24,890 bases of DNA, from contig JAOAGU010000009.1 of assembly GCA_026415595.1 (NCBI GenBank), positions 1 through 24,890 of the forward strand, in the 5' to 3' direction. A program made the translations under genes and the position numbers. Below, in pieces: positions 1 through 8,185 of this stretch. Each line of letters starts with the position of its first letter. Position 1 is the first letter of the stretch. The DNA is from Thermodesulfovibrio sp. (GTDB taxonomy: Bacteria > Nitrospirota > Thermodesulfovibrionia > Thermodesulfovibrionales > Thermodesulfovibrionaceae). A model generated the notes under the pieces. It saw only the letters and a list, made by a program, of their open reading frames with translations. It searched no databases and was not told where the DNA came from.

Positions 1-1
1 A

Positions 2-718
2 GTAGGAGCAGTGGAAGCAAAGACAAATCCTAAAGCAGGACTTGATGCAGGAGTTGTTGCAGGTGTGGGAGAAATAGGTGTAAAAATTGTTGAAAACCTT
101 GAAAAAGTGATTTCTGATACAGAAATAGTTGTAACTTTTACTACACCTGAGGCTTCCCTTGAACACCTTGATATCGCAAGGAAAAATAAGAAAGGAATAG
201 TTATTGGAACAACAGGTTTTAACAATGAACAAATTACAATTATTCAAAAAGCCTCTAAGAAAATTCCCATTATCTTATCTCCAAATATGAGCATTGGTGT
301 CAATCTATTATTTAAAATTCTAAAGGATGTTGCAAAGGTGCTTGGAGATGACTATGACATTGAAATTGTTGAAGCTCATCACAGAATGAAAAAGGATACA
401 CCAAGCGGAACTGCCGTAAAAATGGCTAAGGTAATTGCCGAAGCCTTAGGAAGAAACTTTGATGAAGTTGCTGTTTATGCAAGGAAGGGAATAATTGGAG
501 AGAGAACTAAAAAAGAAATCGGAATTCAAACTATTAGAGCTGGTGATATTGTGGGAGAACATACAGTAATGTTTGGTGGATTAGGAGAAAGAATAGAAAT
601 TACCCATAAAGCATCAAGTAGAGATACCTTTGCAAGGGGGGCTCTTAAAGCAGCTATTTGGCTTTATGGAAAACCTGCAGGACTTTATGATATGGGAGAT
701 GTCCTCGGAATAAAATAA
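2..718 (+). CDS. dapB: 4-hydroxy-tetrahydrodipicolinate reductase, 5'-truncated by window edge
   Basis: Reduces the dihydrodipicolinate precursor with NAD(P)H in the lysine/diaminopimelate pathway, in the cytoplasm; it feeds peptidoglycan and lysine synthesis. The open frame runs in from the left edge (V-G-A-V-E-A-K), so the GTG at 11 is an internal valine. About 25-30 N-terminal residues, including the glycine-rich dinucleotide loop, lie outside the window. Visible family marks are TTPEASLEHL, GTTGF, SPNMSIGVN and the catalytic segment EAHHRMKKDTPSGTA with its paired histidines, lysine and SGT, followed by the C-terminal GEHTVMFGGLGERIEITHKA block. The gene ends on TAA directly inside a strong terminator that it shares with the convergent rubrerythrin-like gene. 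The assignment is secure; only the start is missing. Confidence 0.97.
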   Translation, partial: VGAVEAKTNPKAGLDAGVVAGVGEIGVKIVENLEKVISDTEIVVTFTTPEASLEHLDIARKNKKGIVIGTTGFNNEQITIIQKASKKIPIILSPNMSIGVNLLFKILKDVAKVLGDDYDIEIVEAHHRMKKDTPSGTAVKMAKVIAEALGRNFDEVAVYARKGIIGERTKKEIGIQTIRAGDIVGEHTVMFGGLGERIEITHKASSRDTFARGALKAAIWLYGKPAGLYDMGDVLGIK

Positions 719-746
719 AAGAGGGAGGAGCAATCCTCCCTCTTTT
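717..746. terminator. Symmetrical (bidirectional) intrinsic terminator between dapB and the rubrerythrin-like gene
   Basis: A perfect 13-bp inverted repeat, AAAAGAGGGAGGA (717-729) and TCCTCCCTCTTTT (734-746), closes on a GCAA tetraloop of the GNRA type. The T-run follows the stem on the plus strand, and the A-run on the other side gives a T-run on the minus strand, so it should stop transcription from both sides. It touches the dapB stop codon (716-718) and the stop codon of the convergent gene (745-747). Confidence 0.93.
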
Positions 747-1230
747 ATCCTTCAACAATAGAAAACTCTTTCCACATGAACCAGTTTCCTGTATCACTCA
801 GGAAATTATATGTTTCAGAGAATATCTTATGGTGTTGCTCCTCTTCAAATATAAGTCTCTCAAAAAGTTTCTTTTCCTTTTCTGTATTAACCTCATTTAT
901 AACTTTTCTGTAAAATTCTATACCTTCTTTTTCCATCTCCATGGCTATTCTGAATGCCTCAAGTTCATCAGCTAATGCCTTCACCCTATCCATCATTTTA
1001 TCTTTCATTTCTTCAAAAATTGTCTTAACTGTTTTTATAGGATAGGCTTCTCTAATTGTAAGCTCAAGTCCCTTAAGCACCTCTTCAATCATTTTGATAT
1101 GATTTTTTTCATCTTCTGCTATTGTAAGAAACATTTTTTTCCCTACAGGATGAGAGATCTTTTCAGCAGCTTCTTTGTAAAATTTTACTGCATCTGTCTC
1201 CATTTTTAAAGCAAGTTCAATTGATTTCAT
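745..1230 (-). CDS. Rubrerythrin-like ferritin-family di-iron protein
   Basis: A 161-residue all-helical protein of the ferritin-like/rubrerythrin superfamily, probably a di-iron peroxide- or oxygen-detoxifying protein. Each half carries an E...ExxH iron-ligand pattern: METDAVKFYKEAA with AEDEKNHIKMI in the first, MEMEKEGIEFYRKV with FEEEQHHKIF in the second. It lacks the C-terminal rubredoxin domain of classical rubrerythrin, but a free rubredoxin gene lies just upstream on the same strand and could supply electrons. A GTG six bases further upstream is in frame, but it overlaps the GGAGG ribosome site at 1236-1240. The ATG at 1230, five bases after that site, is therefore the start chosen. 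It ends in the shared terminator. Confidence 0.88.
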   Translation of the reverse strand: MKSIELALKMETDAVKFYKEAAEKISHPVGKKMFLTIAEDEKNHIKMIEEVLKGLELTIREAYPIKTVKTIFEEMKDKMMDRVKALADELEAFRIAMEMEKEGIEFYRKVINEVNTEKEKKLFERLIFEEEQHHKIFSETYNFLSDTGNWFMWKEFSIVEG

Positions 1231-1244
1231 ATACACCTCCGGTT

Positions 1245-1406
1245 TTATGACTCTGGCTCAAACATATCCTTAGTAGCGCCACATACTGGACAAACCCAAG
1301 AATCTGGAAGATTTTCAAAGGGAGTTCCAGGTGCTACTCCATTATCAGGGTCTCCTTGTGTAGGATCATAAACATACCCACAAACACTGCATTTGTAATT
1401 TTTCAT
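1245..1406 (-). CDS. Rubredoxin
   Basis: A 53-residue frame that begins MKNYKCSVCGYVYDPTQGD and ends SWVCPVCGATKDMFEPES. The two knuckles, CSVCG (Cys6, Cys9) and CPVCG (Cys39, Cys42), are the four ligands of a mononuclear Fe(SCys)4 centre, and the length is the usual one for rubredoxins. It is a small cytoplasmic one-electron carrier, in anaerobes commonly the donor to rubrerythrins and superoxide reductases. A ribosome site (GGAGG, minus strand, 1412-1416) precedes the ATG. The stop is 14 bases before the start of the rubrerythrin-like gene, so the two form an operon and probably a redox pair for oxidative-stress defence. The gene is short enough to be missed by length cut-offs. Confidence 0.96.
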   Translation of the reverse strand: MKNYKCSVCGYVYDPTQGDPDNGVAPGTPFENLPDSWVCPVCGATKDMFEPES

Positions 1407-1438
1407 AATGCGCCTCCGTATAATAATTATTTTTAAAT

Positions 1439-1468
1439 ATTATAAATTATTATCTTTCTATTTAGCAA
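1439..1468 (-). promoter_or_regulatory. Candidate sigma-70 promoter of the rubredoxin operon
   Basis: On the minus strand, TTGCTA (1463-1468) and TATAAT (1439-1444) are 18 bases apart. The predicted start lies about 26 bases before the rubredoxin ATG, leaving room for its GGAGG site. The whole 124-base gap (1407-1530) is very AT-rich, so chance matches are likely; the support is moderate. Confidence 0.45.
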
Positions 1469-1514
1469 AAAATTAAAAATTTAAGTTCCAAAAAATAGGC
1501 ATATACTTATATCA

Positions 1515-1523
1515 TGTTATAAT
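1515..1523 (+). promoter_or_regulatory. Extended -10 promoter immediately before the PBP1A gene
   Basis: TGTTATAAT is a perfect TGn-TATAAT extended -10 element. It ends seven bases before the ATG at 1531, so transcription would start at or next to the start codon. There is no Shine-Dalgarno sequence between it and the ATG, and no good -35 at the right distance. Confidence 0.55.
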
Positions 1524-1530
1524 AATATTT

Positions 1531-3741
1531 ATGAAAATTAAGTTAATATTAATAACCATAACAGTTATTATAGCCTTTCTTGCCGGTGCCGGATTTGCAC
1601 TATTTAGAGATATACCCTCCATAAAAGATTTTGGGAAAATAAAAAGTCCTGAAGGTACAAAGGTCTATGCAGAAGATGGAACATTAATAGGTGAATTTAA
1701 AATTCAGAAGGGTATTTATGTCCCTATAAAACAAATTCCAAAACATCTTATAGATGCTGTAATTGCTGTAGAAGATTCAAGATTCTGGAAACATAAAGGA
1801 ATTGATTATATAGGTATAGGAAGAGCGCTTATTACAGATATATTACATATGAAACTTAAAGAAGGTGGAAGTACAATAACTCAACAGCTTGCAAAAATTA
1901 TGTTTCTTACACCAGAAAAAACCATTTCAAGAAAAATCAAAGAAGCCTATTTAGCGATAAAAATAGAAAAGGAATTGTCTAAGGAAAAAATTCTTGAGTT
2001 ATATTTAAACAATGTTTATCTTGGACATGGAGTCTATGGCGTGGAAATGGCATCAAGAATTTATTTCGGTAAATCAGTAAATCAAATCACTCTTCCAGAA
2101 GCAGCTTTGCTGGCAGGATTAATAAAAGCTCCAAATGCTTACTCTCCCTACAATGATCTTGTAAAGGCAAAACAACGTCAAGAGACTGTTCTTTTGAGAA
2201 TGGAGAAAGAAGAATTAATAACTCCTCAAGAAAGAAAAAGAGCTTCATCACAGATTATTCATCTTAGTTCATTAAGAATTACAACTGAAAATTATAACTA
2301 TTTCCTTGAATATGTAAGAAAACAGCTTGAAGAGAATTTTGATATTGAGAAGATTTATAAAGGTAATCTTAGAGTATATACCACCCTTAATCACCGTGCA
2401 CAAATATTTGCACAGAAAGCATTACAGGAGGGACTTAGAGATGTTGACAAAAGAATGGGATGGCGAGGTCCTGTTGGCAAAATTTCAATTAAAAATGAAA
2501 AACAAGAAGATAAAGTTGCCTTTACACCATCACAGGGAGATATTTCAAGAGGCGTAGTTCTCACTGTAACAGCAAATCAAGCAGTCATAAAAGCAAGAGG
2601 ATTGAGGGGAAAATTAAATTTGGCTGATGCCCAATGGGCAAGTAAAATAATTGAGCCTTCAGGTAAAATTAAAATTTTAAAAAATTTTAAACTCACTGAT
2701 ATTTTATCACCTGGTGATTTAATAATGATAAAATTTAAATCAGTTGGCAAGGAAATAATCTTTTCTCTTGAACAAGAACCTGAAATAGAAGGTGCTTTAA
2801 TTGCAATTGACCCTCAAACAGGATATATAAAAGCAATGGTAGGTGGTTATAGTTTTCAGAGGGGAGAGTTTAACCGAGCAGTATATGCAAAAAGACAGCC
2901 GGGAAGTTCCTTTAAACCTTTTGTTTACGCTACAGCAATTGAAAAAGGTTTTAAACCTGAAGATATAATACTTGATGAACCAATTAGCTACAAAACAGGG
3001 CTTAAAGAGTGGTCACCTTCAAATTATGATGGAGAATTTTGGGGAGAAATAACTCTAAGAAAAGCTCTTGCCTTTTCAAGAAACGTTCCAACTGTTAGAC
3101 TTGCAGAGACGCTTGGTGTAGATTCAATAATTAATCTTTCAAAAAGAAGTGGAATAACATCAGAAATGCCTGCTGATTTGACTCTGGCATTGGGAAGTGC
3201 AAGTCTGTCACCACTTGAATTAACATCTGCATTTGCAGTATTTGCAAATGGAGGTAAAAAAATAAAACCTATAGCAATAAAGTATGTAACAGACAGTTCA
3301 GGAAAAGTTTTACTACAAAATGACCCTCAATTAGAAGACGCTATAGCTCCAGAAACTGCATCCATTATAACAGACATGCTTAGAGATGTAGTGACCTATG
3401 GAACAGGAACAAGGGCTAATATTGGTATACCTGTAGTAGGTAAAACTGGTACGAGCAATGAATTTAGAGATGCATGGTTTATAGGTTATAACCCGCAGCT
3501 TGTTGCAGGCGTATGGGTAGGTTATGATGATATGAGAAAAAGTCTCGGGCAAGGAGAAGCAGGAGGAAGAGTTTCTGCTCCAATATGGGCACAGTTTGTA
3601 AAAGAAGTGTTATCTAACAGTGAAATACAGGATTTCAAGCCATTAGAAACAGGACAAGGGAAAAAGGAAAATTTAAAAACTGAACCACCTAAAAGTTCTT
3701 CTGGAACCACCCAAGGAATTAATTCCATCATGCCAAGATAG
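1531..3741 (+). CDS. Class A (bifunctional) penicillin-binding protein, PBP1A type
   Basis: Bifunctional peptidoglycan synthase of 736 residues that polymerises glycan strands from lipid II and cross-links stem peptides, anchored in the inner membrane and facing the periplasm. One membrane helix (about 4-22) is followed by a GT51 glycosyltransferase domain with EDSRFWKHKGID (catalytic Glu81), GGSTITQQLAK (112-122) and LYLNNVYLGHGVYG. Residues about 310-420 fit the OB-like linker of PBP1A proteins. The transpeptidase domain has SSFK (nucleophile Ser459), SRN (516-518) and KTG (638-640), so both activities look intact. The tail after about 700 is a low-complexity Gly/Ser/Thr stretch. Eleven bases separate it from the ketopantoate reductase gene, implying co-transcription. 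The symbol mrcA or pbpA would be a guess. Confidence 0.95.
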   Translation: MKIKLILITITVIIAFLAGAGFALFRDIPSIKDFGKIKSPEGTKVYAEDGTLIGEFKIQKGIYVPIKQIPKHLIDAVIAVEDSRFWKHKGIDYIGIGRALITDILHMKLKEGGSTITQQLAKIMFLTPEKTISRKIKEAYLAIKIEKELSKEKILELYLNNVYLGHGVYGVEMASRIYFGKSVNQITLPEAALLAGLIKAPNAYSPYNDLVKAKQRQETVLLRMEKEELITPQERKRASSQIIHLSSLRITTENYNYFLEYVRKQLEENFDIEKIYKGNLRVYTTLNHRAQIFAQKALQEGLRDVDKRMGWRGPVGKISIKNEKQEDKVAFTPSQGDISRGVVLTVTANQAVIKARGLRGKLNLADAQWASKIIEPSGKIKILKNFKLTDILSPGDLIMIKFKSVGKEIIFSLEQEPEIEGALIAIDPQTGYIKAMVGGYSFQRGEFNRAVYAKRQPGSSFKPFVYATAIEKGFKPEDIILDEPISYKTGLKEWSPSNYDGEFWGEITLRKALAFSRNVPTVRLAETLGVDSIINLSKRSGITSEMPADLTLALGSASLSPLELTSAFAVFANGGKKIKPIAIKYVTDSSGKVLLQNDPQLEDAIAPETASIITDMLRDVVTYGTGTRANIGIPVVGKTGTSNEFRDAWFIGYNPQLVAGVWVGYDDMRKSLGQGEAGGRVSAPIWAQFVKEVLSNSEIQDFKPLETGQGKKENLKTEPPKSSSGTTQGINSIMPR

Positions 3742-3751
3742 AGATAAAATT

Positions 3752-4705
3752 ATGAAAATTTTAGTTTTTGGACTTGGAGCTTTGGGAACAGTCTTCGCAA
3801 CTTCTCTTAAAGCTTCTGGAAATACTATTTTTGCTATAACAAAGGAGAAATATATTGATAAATTAAAAGATAGATTTCTAAAAATAAAAGGACTTTTTGG
3901 TAATAAGCAAGCTTTTATAGATGATATTTTTACAAATTCTGAATCTGTTAATGATAGAGATTTAGATTTAGACTTAATTATTGTTTCAGTTAAAAGTTAC
4001 GATACTGAAAATGCCGTAAAGCAAATTAAACCTTTACTTAGAAAAAATACTTTAGTTTTACTTGCTCAGAACGGATTTGGGAATTATGAAATCGCAAGCT
4101 CTATAATTGGCAAAGAAAGGATAATTCTCTCAAGAATAATCTTTGGAGCAAAAATTATAAAGACAGGATTTGCAGAAGTAACAGTTTCTGCAGATGATAT
4201 TGTGATAGGACAACCTGATAATCTAATTTCAATTGAAAAATTGCAAAAAATTGCTGATGTCTTTAATAAATCAGGGCTTTCTACCAGAGTATCTCAGGAT
4301 GTGTATACAATTCTTTGGGATAAAATTATTTATAACTCAGCTTTAAATCCCTTAGGAGCAATTATTGAATGCACATATGGTAGCCTTGCAGAAAATGAGG
4401 AAACAAGAAATATAATGAATAATATAATTGAAGAAATTTTCAGCGTAGCCGATGCTCATAAAATAAAACTTAATTGGGAAAATTATAAAAGATATCTTGA
4501 ATATTTCTATGAAAAACTTGTCCCTCCTACAGCATCCCATTTTCCATCAATGTATTACGATATTAAACAAGGGAAAAAAACCGAGATTGACTCACTAAAT
4601 GGTGCTATCGTTACCCTGGCTAAAAAATTAAATATAAGTGTACCAGTAAATGAAACAATTACAAATATTATAAAGGTTATGGAAAATTTAACAACAAAGA
4701 GTTGA
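3752..4705 (+). CDS. panE: 2-dehydropantoate 2-reductase (ketopantoate reductase)
   Basis: Reduces ketopantoate to pantoate with NADPH on the route to pantothenate and coenzyme A, in the cytoplasm. The 317-residue protein opens with the Rossmann motif GLGALG (7-12). It then shows the conserved AQNG (Asn107), the catalytic Lys191 in WDKIIYNSALNP, and Ser266 and Glu278 in PSMYYDIKQGKKTEID. These correspond to the lysine, asparagine, serine and glutamate known from the E. coli enzyme. It follows the PBP gene closely and stops on TGA, which shows that TGA is an ordinary stop codon here. Members of this family also include other 2-oxoacid reductases, so the exact substrate is inferred from family. 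Confidence 0.9.
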   Translation: MKILVFGLGALGTVFATSLKASGNTIFAITKEKYIDKLKDRFLKIKGLFGNKQAFIDDIFTNSESVNDRDLDLDLIIVSVKSYDTENAVKQIKPLLRKNTLVLLAQNGFGNYEIASSIIGKERIILSRIIFGAKIIKTGFAEVTVSADDIVIGQPDNLISIEKLQKIADVFNKSGLSTRVSQDVYTILWDKIIYNSALNPLGAIIECTYGSLAENEETRNIMNNIIEEIFSVADAHKIKLNWENYKRYLEYFYEKLVPPTASHFPSMYYDIKQGKKTEIDSLNGAIVTLAKKLNISVPVNETITNIIKVMENLTTKS

Positions 4706-4731
4706 AAAATTAATTTTATTTTATGTATAAT
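4702..4731 (+). promoter_or_regulatory. Sigma-70 promoter of scpB
   Basis: TTGAAA (4702-4707) and TATAAT (4726-4731) are 18 bases apart, close to consensus. The TTGAAA overlaps the panE stop codon. The -10 ends eight bases before the scpB ATG, so the mRNA would start at or within a few bases of the start codon. A GGAG at 4732-4735 could serve as a ribosome site only if the transcript begins further upstream. Confidence 0.6.
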
Positions 4732-4739
4732 GGAGTGCC

Positions 4740-5282
4740 ATGCATTTGTTCAAAAAGTATGAACAAATAAAAAGAGTAATTGAATCATTACTTTTTATAT
4801 CAGAAAAGCCTCTTTCAAGAAAAAGTATAGCTTCTCTGTTTAATATTTCAGAATCAGAAATAAAATCAGTTTTAGAGTCTCTTATGAAGGAATATGAAGA
4901 AAAAGAATCCGGAATTTTGATTGTACAAATAGATGAAAGCTACCAAATGGTAACAAATCCAAAATATTCTGAATGGGTAATACTTTTTAAAAATATGACA
5001 TTAAATAATAAACTTTCAGACCAGGCATTCGAAGTATTGGCTATAATAGCTTATAAACAACCTATTACTAAAGCTGAAATAGAGAAAATTAGAGGTGTAA
5101 ACTCTGATTATGCTATAAAAACCTTGATGGACAGGAAGTTAGTTAAAATTACTGGTAAAAAGGAAGTTCCTGGAAGACCATTTCTTTATGGTACAACAAA
5201 GGAATTTTTAAAACTTTTTGGTATTTCAAGTTTAAATGAATTACCCAAGATAGACGAGTTTCAACAATTTAATGCTGCATAA
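4740..5282 (+). CDS. scpB: Segregation and condensation protein B
   Basis: Winged-helix subunit of the SMC-ScpAB condensin that organises and segregates the chromosome; it acts on the nucleoid as a dimer bound to ScpA. The 180-residue length is typical. Family signatures are the N-terminal KRVIESLLFISEKPLS, the central QAFEVLAIIAYKQPITKAEIEKIRGVNSD and the C-terminal GRPFLYGTTKEFLKLFGISSLNELP. The usual partner scpA, which often sits directly upstream, is absent; panE is there instead, so scpA must be elsewhere. The gene appears to have its own promoter and is followed after 12 bases by the LysM hydrolase gene. Confidence 0.94.
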   Translation: MHLFKKYEQIKRVIESLLFISEKPLSRKSIASLFNISESEIKSVLESLMKEYEEKESGILIVQIDESYQMVTNPKYSEWVILFKNMTLNNKLSDQAFEVLAIIAYKQPITKAEIEKIRGVNSDYAIKTLMDRKLVKITGKKEVPGRPFLYGTTKEFLKLFGISSLNELPKIDEFQQFNAA

Positions 5283-5291
5283 GGAGGTGAT
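5281..5291 (+). promoter_or_regulatory. Very strong Shine-Dalgarno sequence for the LysM hydrolase
   Basis: AAGGAGGTGAT matches the 16S rRNA anti-Shine-Dalgarno end over its whole length, and the ATG follows three bases later at 5295. It contrasts with the missing or weak sites before many neighbouring genes. Confidence 0.85.
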
Positions 5292-5294
5292 TAT

Positions 5295-6251
5295 ATGTTT
5301 AGTAAAATATACATCTTCGTATTAGCTTTGTTAATTTTTCCATGTTTTGCCTTTGCCCAAACATATACTGTAAAAAATGGTGATAATCTATGGAAAATAG
5401 CAAGAAAATTTAACGTTTCTGTTGAAGATATAAAAAAGGTAAATGATTTAAGAGATAATAATCTAAAAATTGGAATGAAATTAGATATACCAAATAAGAA
5501 GCAAAAAACATCAAAAAATAAAAATTTGACTAATAATCAAAAATCAATTCCTAAATATCACACAGTAAAAAAAGGTGAAAATCTTTTTAGAATTGCATAT
5601 AAATATAATGTTTCAATTGAAGAACTAAAAAGATTAAATAATCTTGATGATGATAAATTAAGAATTGGACAAAGATTAATTGTTAAGCAAAGTGTAAATT
5701 CCTTTGAAAATCTATCTATAAGACCAGATGAAAGAATACCTGTAATATCTACTGCGAAGATTGAAAATGAAACTAAATTAACTGAAATTGAAGAATTGAA
5801 AGCTTCGGATGAATTGTCTAAATTAAGTATAACTGAAAGAATACTATTGTTTGCTAAAAAAATGCTCCATCTTCCTTATAGATTTGGAGGTAATAGCTTC
5901 AATGGTCTTGATTGCTCATTTTTTGTGAAAAAGGTATACTCTATGGTTGGAATAAATTTACCAAGAAGTGCCAGAGAACAATTTACAATTGGAATCCCCA
6001 TTTCTAAAGATGAGCTTCAACCAGGTGATCTTGTATTTTTCAGAACCTATGCAAGATTTCCATCTCATGTTGGCATATATCTTGGTGACAACCTTTTTAT
6101 CCATGCTTCAACAAGATCTAAAAAAGTAACAATTGACAGTCTTGAAGCTCCATATTACATTCAGAGATATATAGGCGCAAAAAGAATACTCGGTATAGAT
6201 AGAGAAGAAATTGAAAAAGTTATTGAAGAAGTGAAAAAACAGGAAAGTTAA
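5295..6251 (+). CDS. Secreted LysM-LysM-NlpC/P60 peptidoglycan endopeptidase
   Basis: Periplasmic or cell-surface peptidoglycan hydrolase of 318 residues. It has a signal peptide (1-21, ending FAFAQ) and two LysM glycan-binding repeats: YTVKNGDNLWKIARKFNVS (24-66) and YHTVKKGENLFRIAYKYNVS (88-130). A spacer leads to a C-terminal NlpC/P60 cysteine-peptidase domain. The catalytic triad is visible as Cys207 in NGLDCSFFVKKVY, His258 in PSHVGIYLG and His270 in LFIHAST. Such enzymes cut stem peptides, usually between D-Glu and the diamino acid, during growth and division. It follows scpB closely behind a near-perfect ribosome site. Its stop codon overlaps the stop of the convergent moeA gene by four bases. 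Confidence 0.93.
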   Translation: MFSKIYIFVLALLIFPCFAFAQTYTVKNGDNLWKIARKFNVSVEDIKKVNDLRDNNLKIGMKLDIPNKKQKTSKNKNLTNNQKSIPKYHTVKKGENLFRIAYKYNVSIEELKRLNNLDDDKLRIGQRLIVKQSVNSFENLSIRPDERIPVISTAKIENETKLTEIEELKASDELSKLSITERILLFAKKMLHLPYRFGGNSFNGLDCSFFVKKVYSMVGINLPRSAREQFTIGIPISKDELQPGDLVFFRTYARFPSHVGIYLGDNLFIHASTRSKKVTIDSLEAPYYIQRYIGAKRILGIDREEIEKVIEEVKKQES

Positions 6252-8185
6252 TCGCTTTTATAAATTACTTTTCCCATATCCCGAACATCATAACCGCCAA
6301 GATTTACAACTGCCTTCTTAAACTCTTCATCTTCTCTAATAACATGCAAAACTGCCTTAATCATCGGAAGTTCAATAAATTCAATAGGAATAAGTATATC
6401 GTATCTTTCTTCAGCTACGGGAATAAAATCCAGTCCCAGTGCCTTAGCTGATGAAAATATACCAAGCCCTACATCAGCTCTTCCTGTCAGTACAGCAGAG
6501 GCTACTCCCATGTGGGTATATTCATCTTTATCGTAACCTTTTATCAATGATGATGAGATACCGCGTTCTCTTAAGTGCTTATCAAGCAAAAGTCTGGTTC
6601 CTGAGCCTGCCTGCCTGTTTATGAAAACTACATCTTCTCTTATAAGGTCCTCAAAGCTTTTGATATTTTTTGGATTTCCTTTTTTAATAATAAGACCCTG
6701 TATGCGATAGACAAGATTTATTAACACAAGCCTTTTTCCTGGTAGAATTTTATTTATAAATGGTATGTTATACTCTCCAGTCACCTCATCAAGCAGATGT
6801 GTTCCAGCCATATGAGCCTCTCCTTTTTTGATGGCTACGAGTCCTCCCATAGAACCAACATGGGCAGAGGAAAGCGTTACATCAGGATAACGTTTTCTTA
6901 AAAAATTATACAAAACATCAATGGTGTTGTCATGACTTCCTATGCATACCACTGTGTTATCTATTTCTCTTTTTGAACGCCAAAGATATACTGTTAATTC
7001 TGTCCCTTGTGAAAATCCTTCTGCACCTCTTGGAATAACTATAAATCCATCTGCTCTTACTACTGACATTAGAAGTCCCGCTCCTCGCCCCATTGGTGTT
7101 ACAATATATTTTCCCCCTACCCTTCCTACTTTTACTCTTACAAACTCGTCTACTCCCATGTTTGAAGAAATCTGTCTTGAAAGTATAGCATTTAATTGTT
7201 CTTCTTCTGATACAGAGAGGCCAAGATAAAGTTCTATCAAAGGCTTTACAAATAGCTCAAAACAAAAAAATGTGGATACAGGATATCCAGGTATTCCTAA
7301 AATAGGTTTATTATCAATAAAACCTGCAATAAATGGCTTGCCCGGTTTTATTGCAACTCCATTTATTATAATCTCACCAAGTTCATCTATAACTTTATAT
7401 GTAAAATCCTCTTTGCCATATCCTGAGCCTGCATTTAGTAAAAGCATATCACAATCTTTTAAAGCTTCTAAAATAGATTTTTTAATGGCCTCTTCTTTAT
7501 CTTTAACTATTGAAAAAACTCTTGGTTCTGCTCCAACCTTACAAAGCAGTCCACTTAATACTGCAGAATTATACTCAATAAGCTCAGGCGGTTTAGGCTC
7601 TCTATCTTTCAGATATTCTATATCTATAAGTTCAGAACCAGTTGGAATAATCCCTATCACAGGTTTCCTACGAACCCTGATATCAGTGATGCCACTCGCA
7701 ATCATAGCTCCGATATCAACAGAACGAACTATATGACGTTCTGGAATAATGAGTTCTGTTGCTATTATGTCCTCTCCAATGGGCCTCACATCATTGTAAG
7801 GAGGCACAGAGGAATAAATCTCAATGCAGTTATCTTTTATGTTCACATCTTCTACAGGTATTACCGCATCAAATCCATCTGGTAGCGGGTCTCCTGTTTC
7901 AATCCAATGAGCATCAATACCAATTTTTAATCTTACAGGCTCTCTCTCTGTAGCAGTAAAAGTATCTCTTGCTCTTACAGCATATCCGTCCATTGCAGAA
8001 GAATGAAAATATGGAGAGGAAAATTTTGAAAAAACTGGTTCTGCAGTAATTCTGTTTAGTGCGCTTTTAACTGGGACCAATTCTGCTTCAATTGGAAATT
8101 TCACTCTCTCTTTGAAAGTATTAAAAAGCCTTTCCTTAGCCTCAGAGAGAGATATAAGTTCGTGAAATATTTTTTTGCCAGACAT
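6248..8185 (-). CDS. moeA: MoeA-type molybdopterin molybdenumtransferase fused to a periplasmic-binding-protein-like domain
   Basis: Residues 1-405 are MoeA: SSPYFHSSAMDGYAVRA (57-72), ETGDPLPDGFDAVIPVE (96-112), PTGSEL, the MoCF-like LNAGSGYGKEDFTYKV (250-265), VAIKPGKPF and ILGIPGYPVS. MoeA inserts molybdate (or tungstate) into adenylylated molybdopterin. Residues about 412-640 form a second domain resembling the PBP-like/LysR-substrate-type domain found fused to MoeA in some bacteria and archaea, with GSHDNTIDVL, AHVGSMGGLVAIKKGEAHMAGTHLLD and NRQAGSGTRLLLD. It has no signal peptide, so it probably works in the cytoplasm; oxyanion or cofactor binding is inference. The start overlaps the fdhE stop by one base (TAATG), so the two are translationally coupled. 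The 645-residue length is well above the roughly 400 of single-domain MoeA. Confidence 0.92.
   Translation of the reverse strand: MSGKKIFHELISLSEAKERLFNTFKERVKFPIEAELVPVKSALNRITAEPVFSKFSSPYFHSSAMDGYAVRARDTFTATEREPVRLKIGIDAHWIETGDPLPDGFDAVIPVEDVNIKDNCIEIYSSVPPYNDVRPIGEDIIATELIIPERHIVRSVDIGAMIASGITDIRVRRKPVIGIIPTGSELIDIEYLKDREPKPPELIEYNSAVLSGLLCKVGAEPRVFSIVKDKEEAIKKSILEALKDCDMLLLNAGSGYGKEDFTYKVIDELGEIIINGVAIKPGKPFIAGFIDNKPILGIPGYPVSTFFCFELFVKPLIELYLGLSVSEEEQLNAILSRQISSNMGVDEFVRVKVGRVGGKYIVTPMGRGAGLLMSVVRADGFIVIPRGAEGFSQGTELTVYLWRSKREIDNTVVCIGSHDNTIDVLYNFLRKRYPDVTLSSAHVGSMGGLVAIKKGEAHMAGTHLLDEVTGEYNIPFINKILPGKRLVLINLVYRIQGLIIKKGNPKNIKSFEDLIREDVVFINRQAGSGTRLLLDKHLRERGISSSLIKGYDKDEYTHMGVASAVLTGRADVGLGIFSSAKALGLDFIPVAEERYDILIPIEFIELPMIKAVLHVIREDEEFKKAVVNLGGYDVRDMGKVIYKSD

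Noticed and set aside
1434..1460. A PerR/Fur-like inverted repeat upstream of the rubredoxin operon
   Set aside because: TTATAAATTATTATC resembles a PerR box only with a changed spacer and two mismatches in the second half; in such an AT-rich gap this is expected by chance.
4740..5282. An scpA remnant or fusion next to scpB
   Set aside because: The upstream gene is a complete ketopantoate reductase, and no ScpA-like sequence is seen on either strand nearby.
6942..7736. Plus-strand open frames opposite moeA (95 and 154 codons)
   Set aside because: They are antisense shadows of a strongly conserved gene; they have no family features and no ribosome sites.
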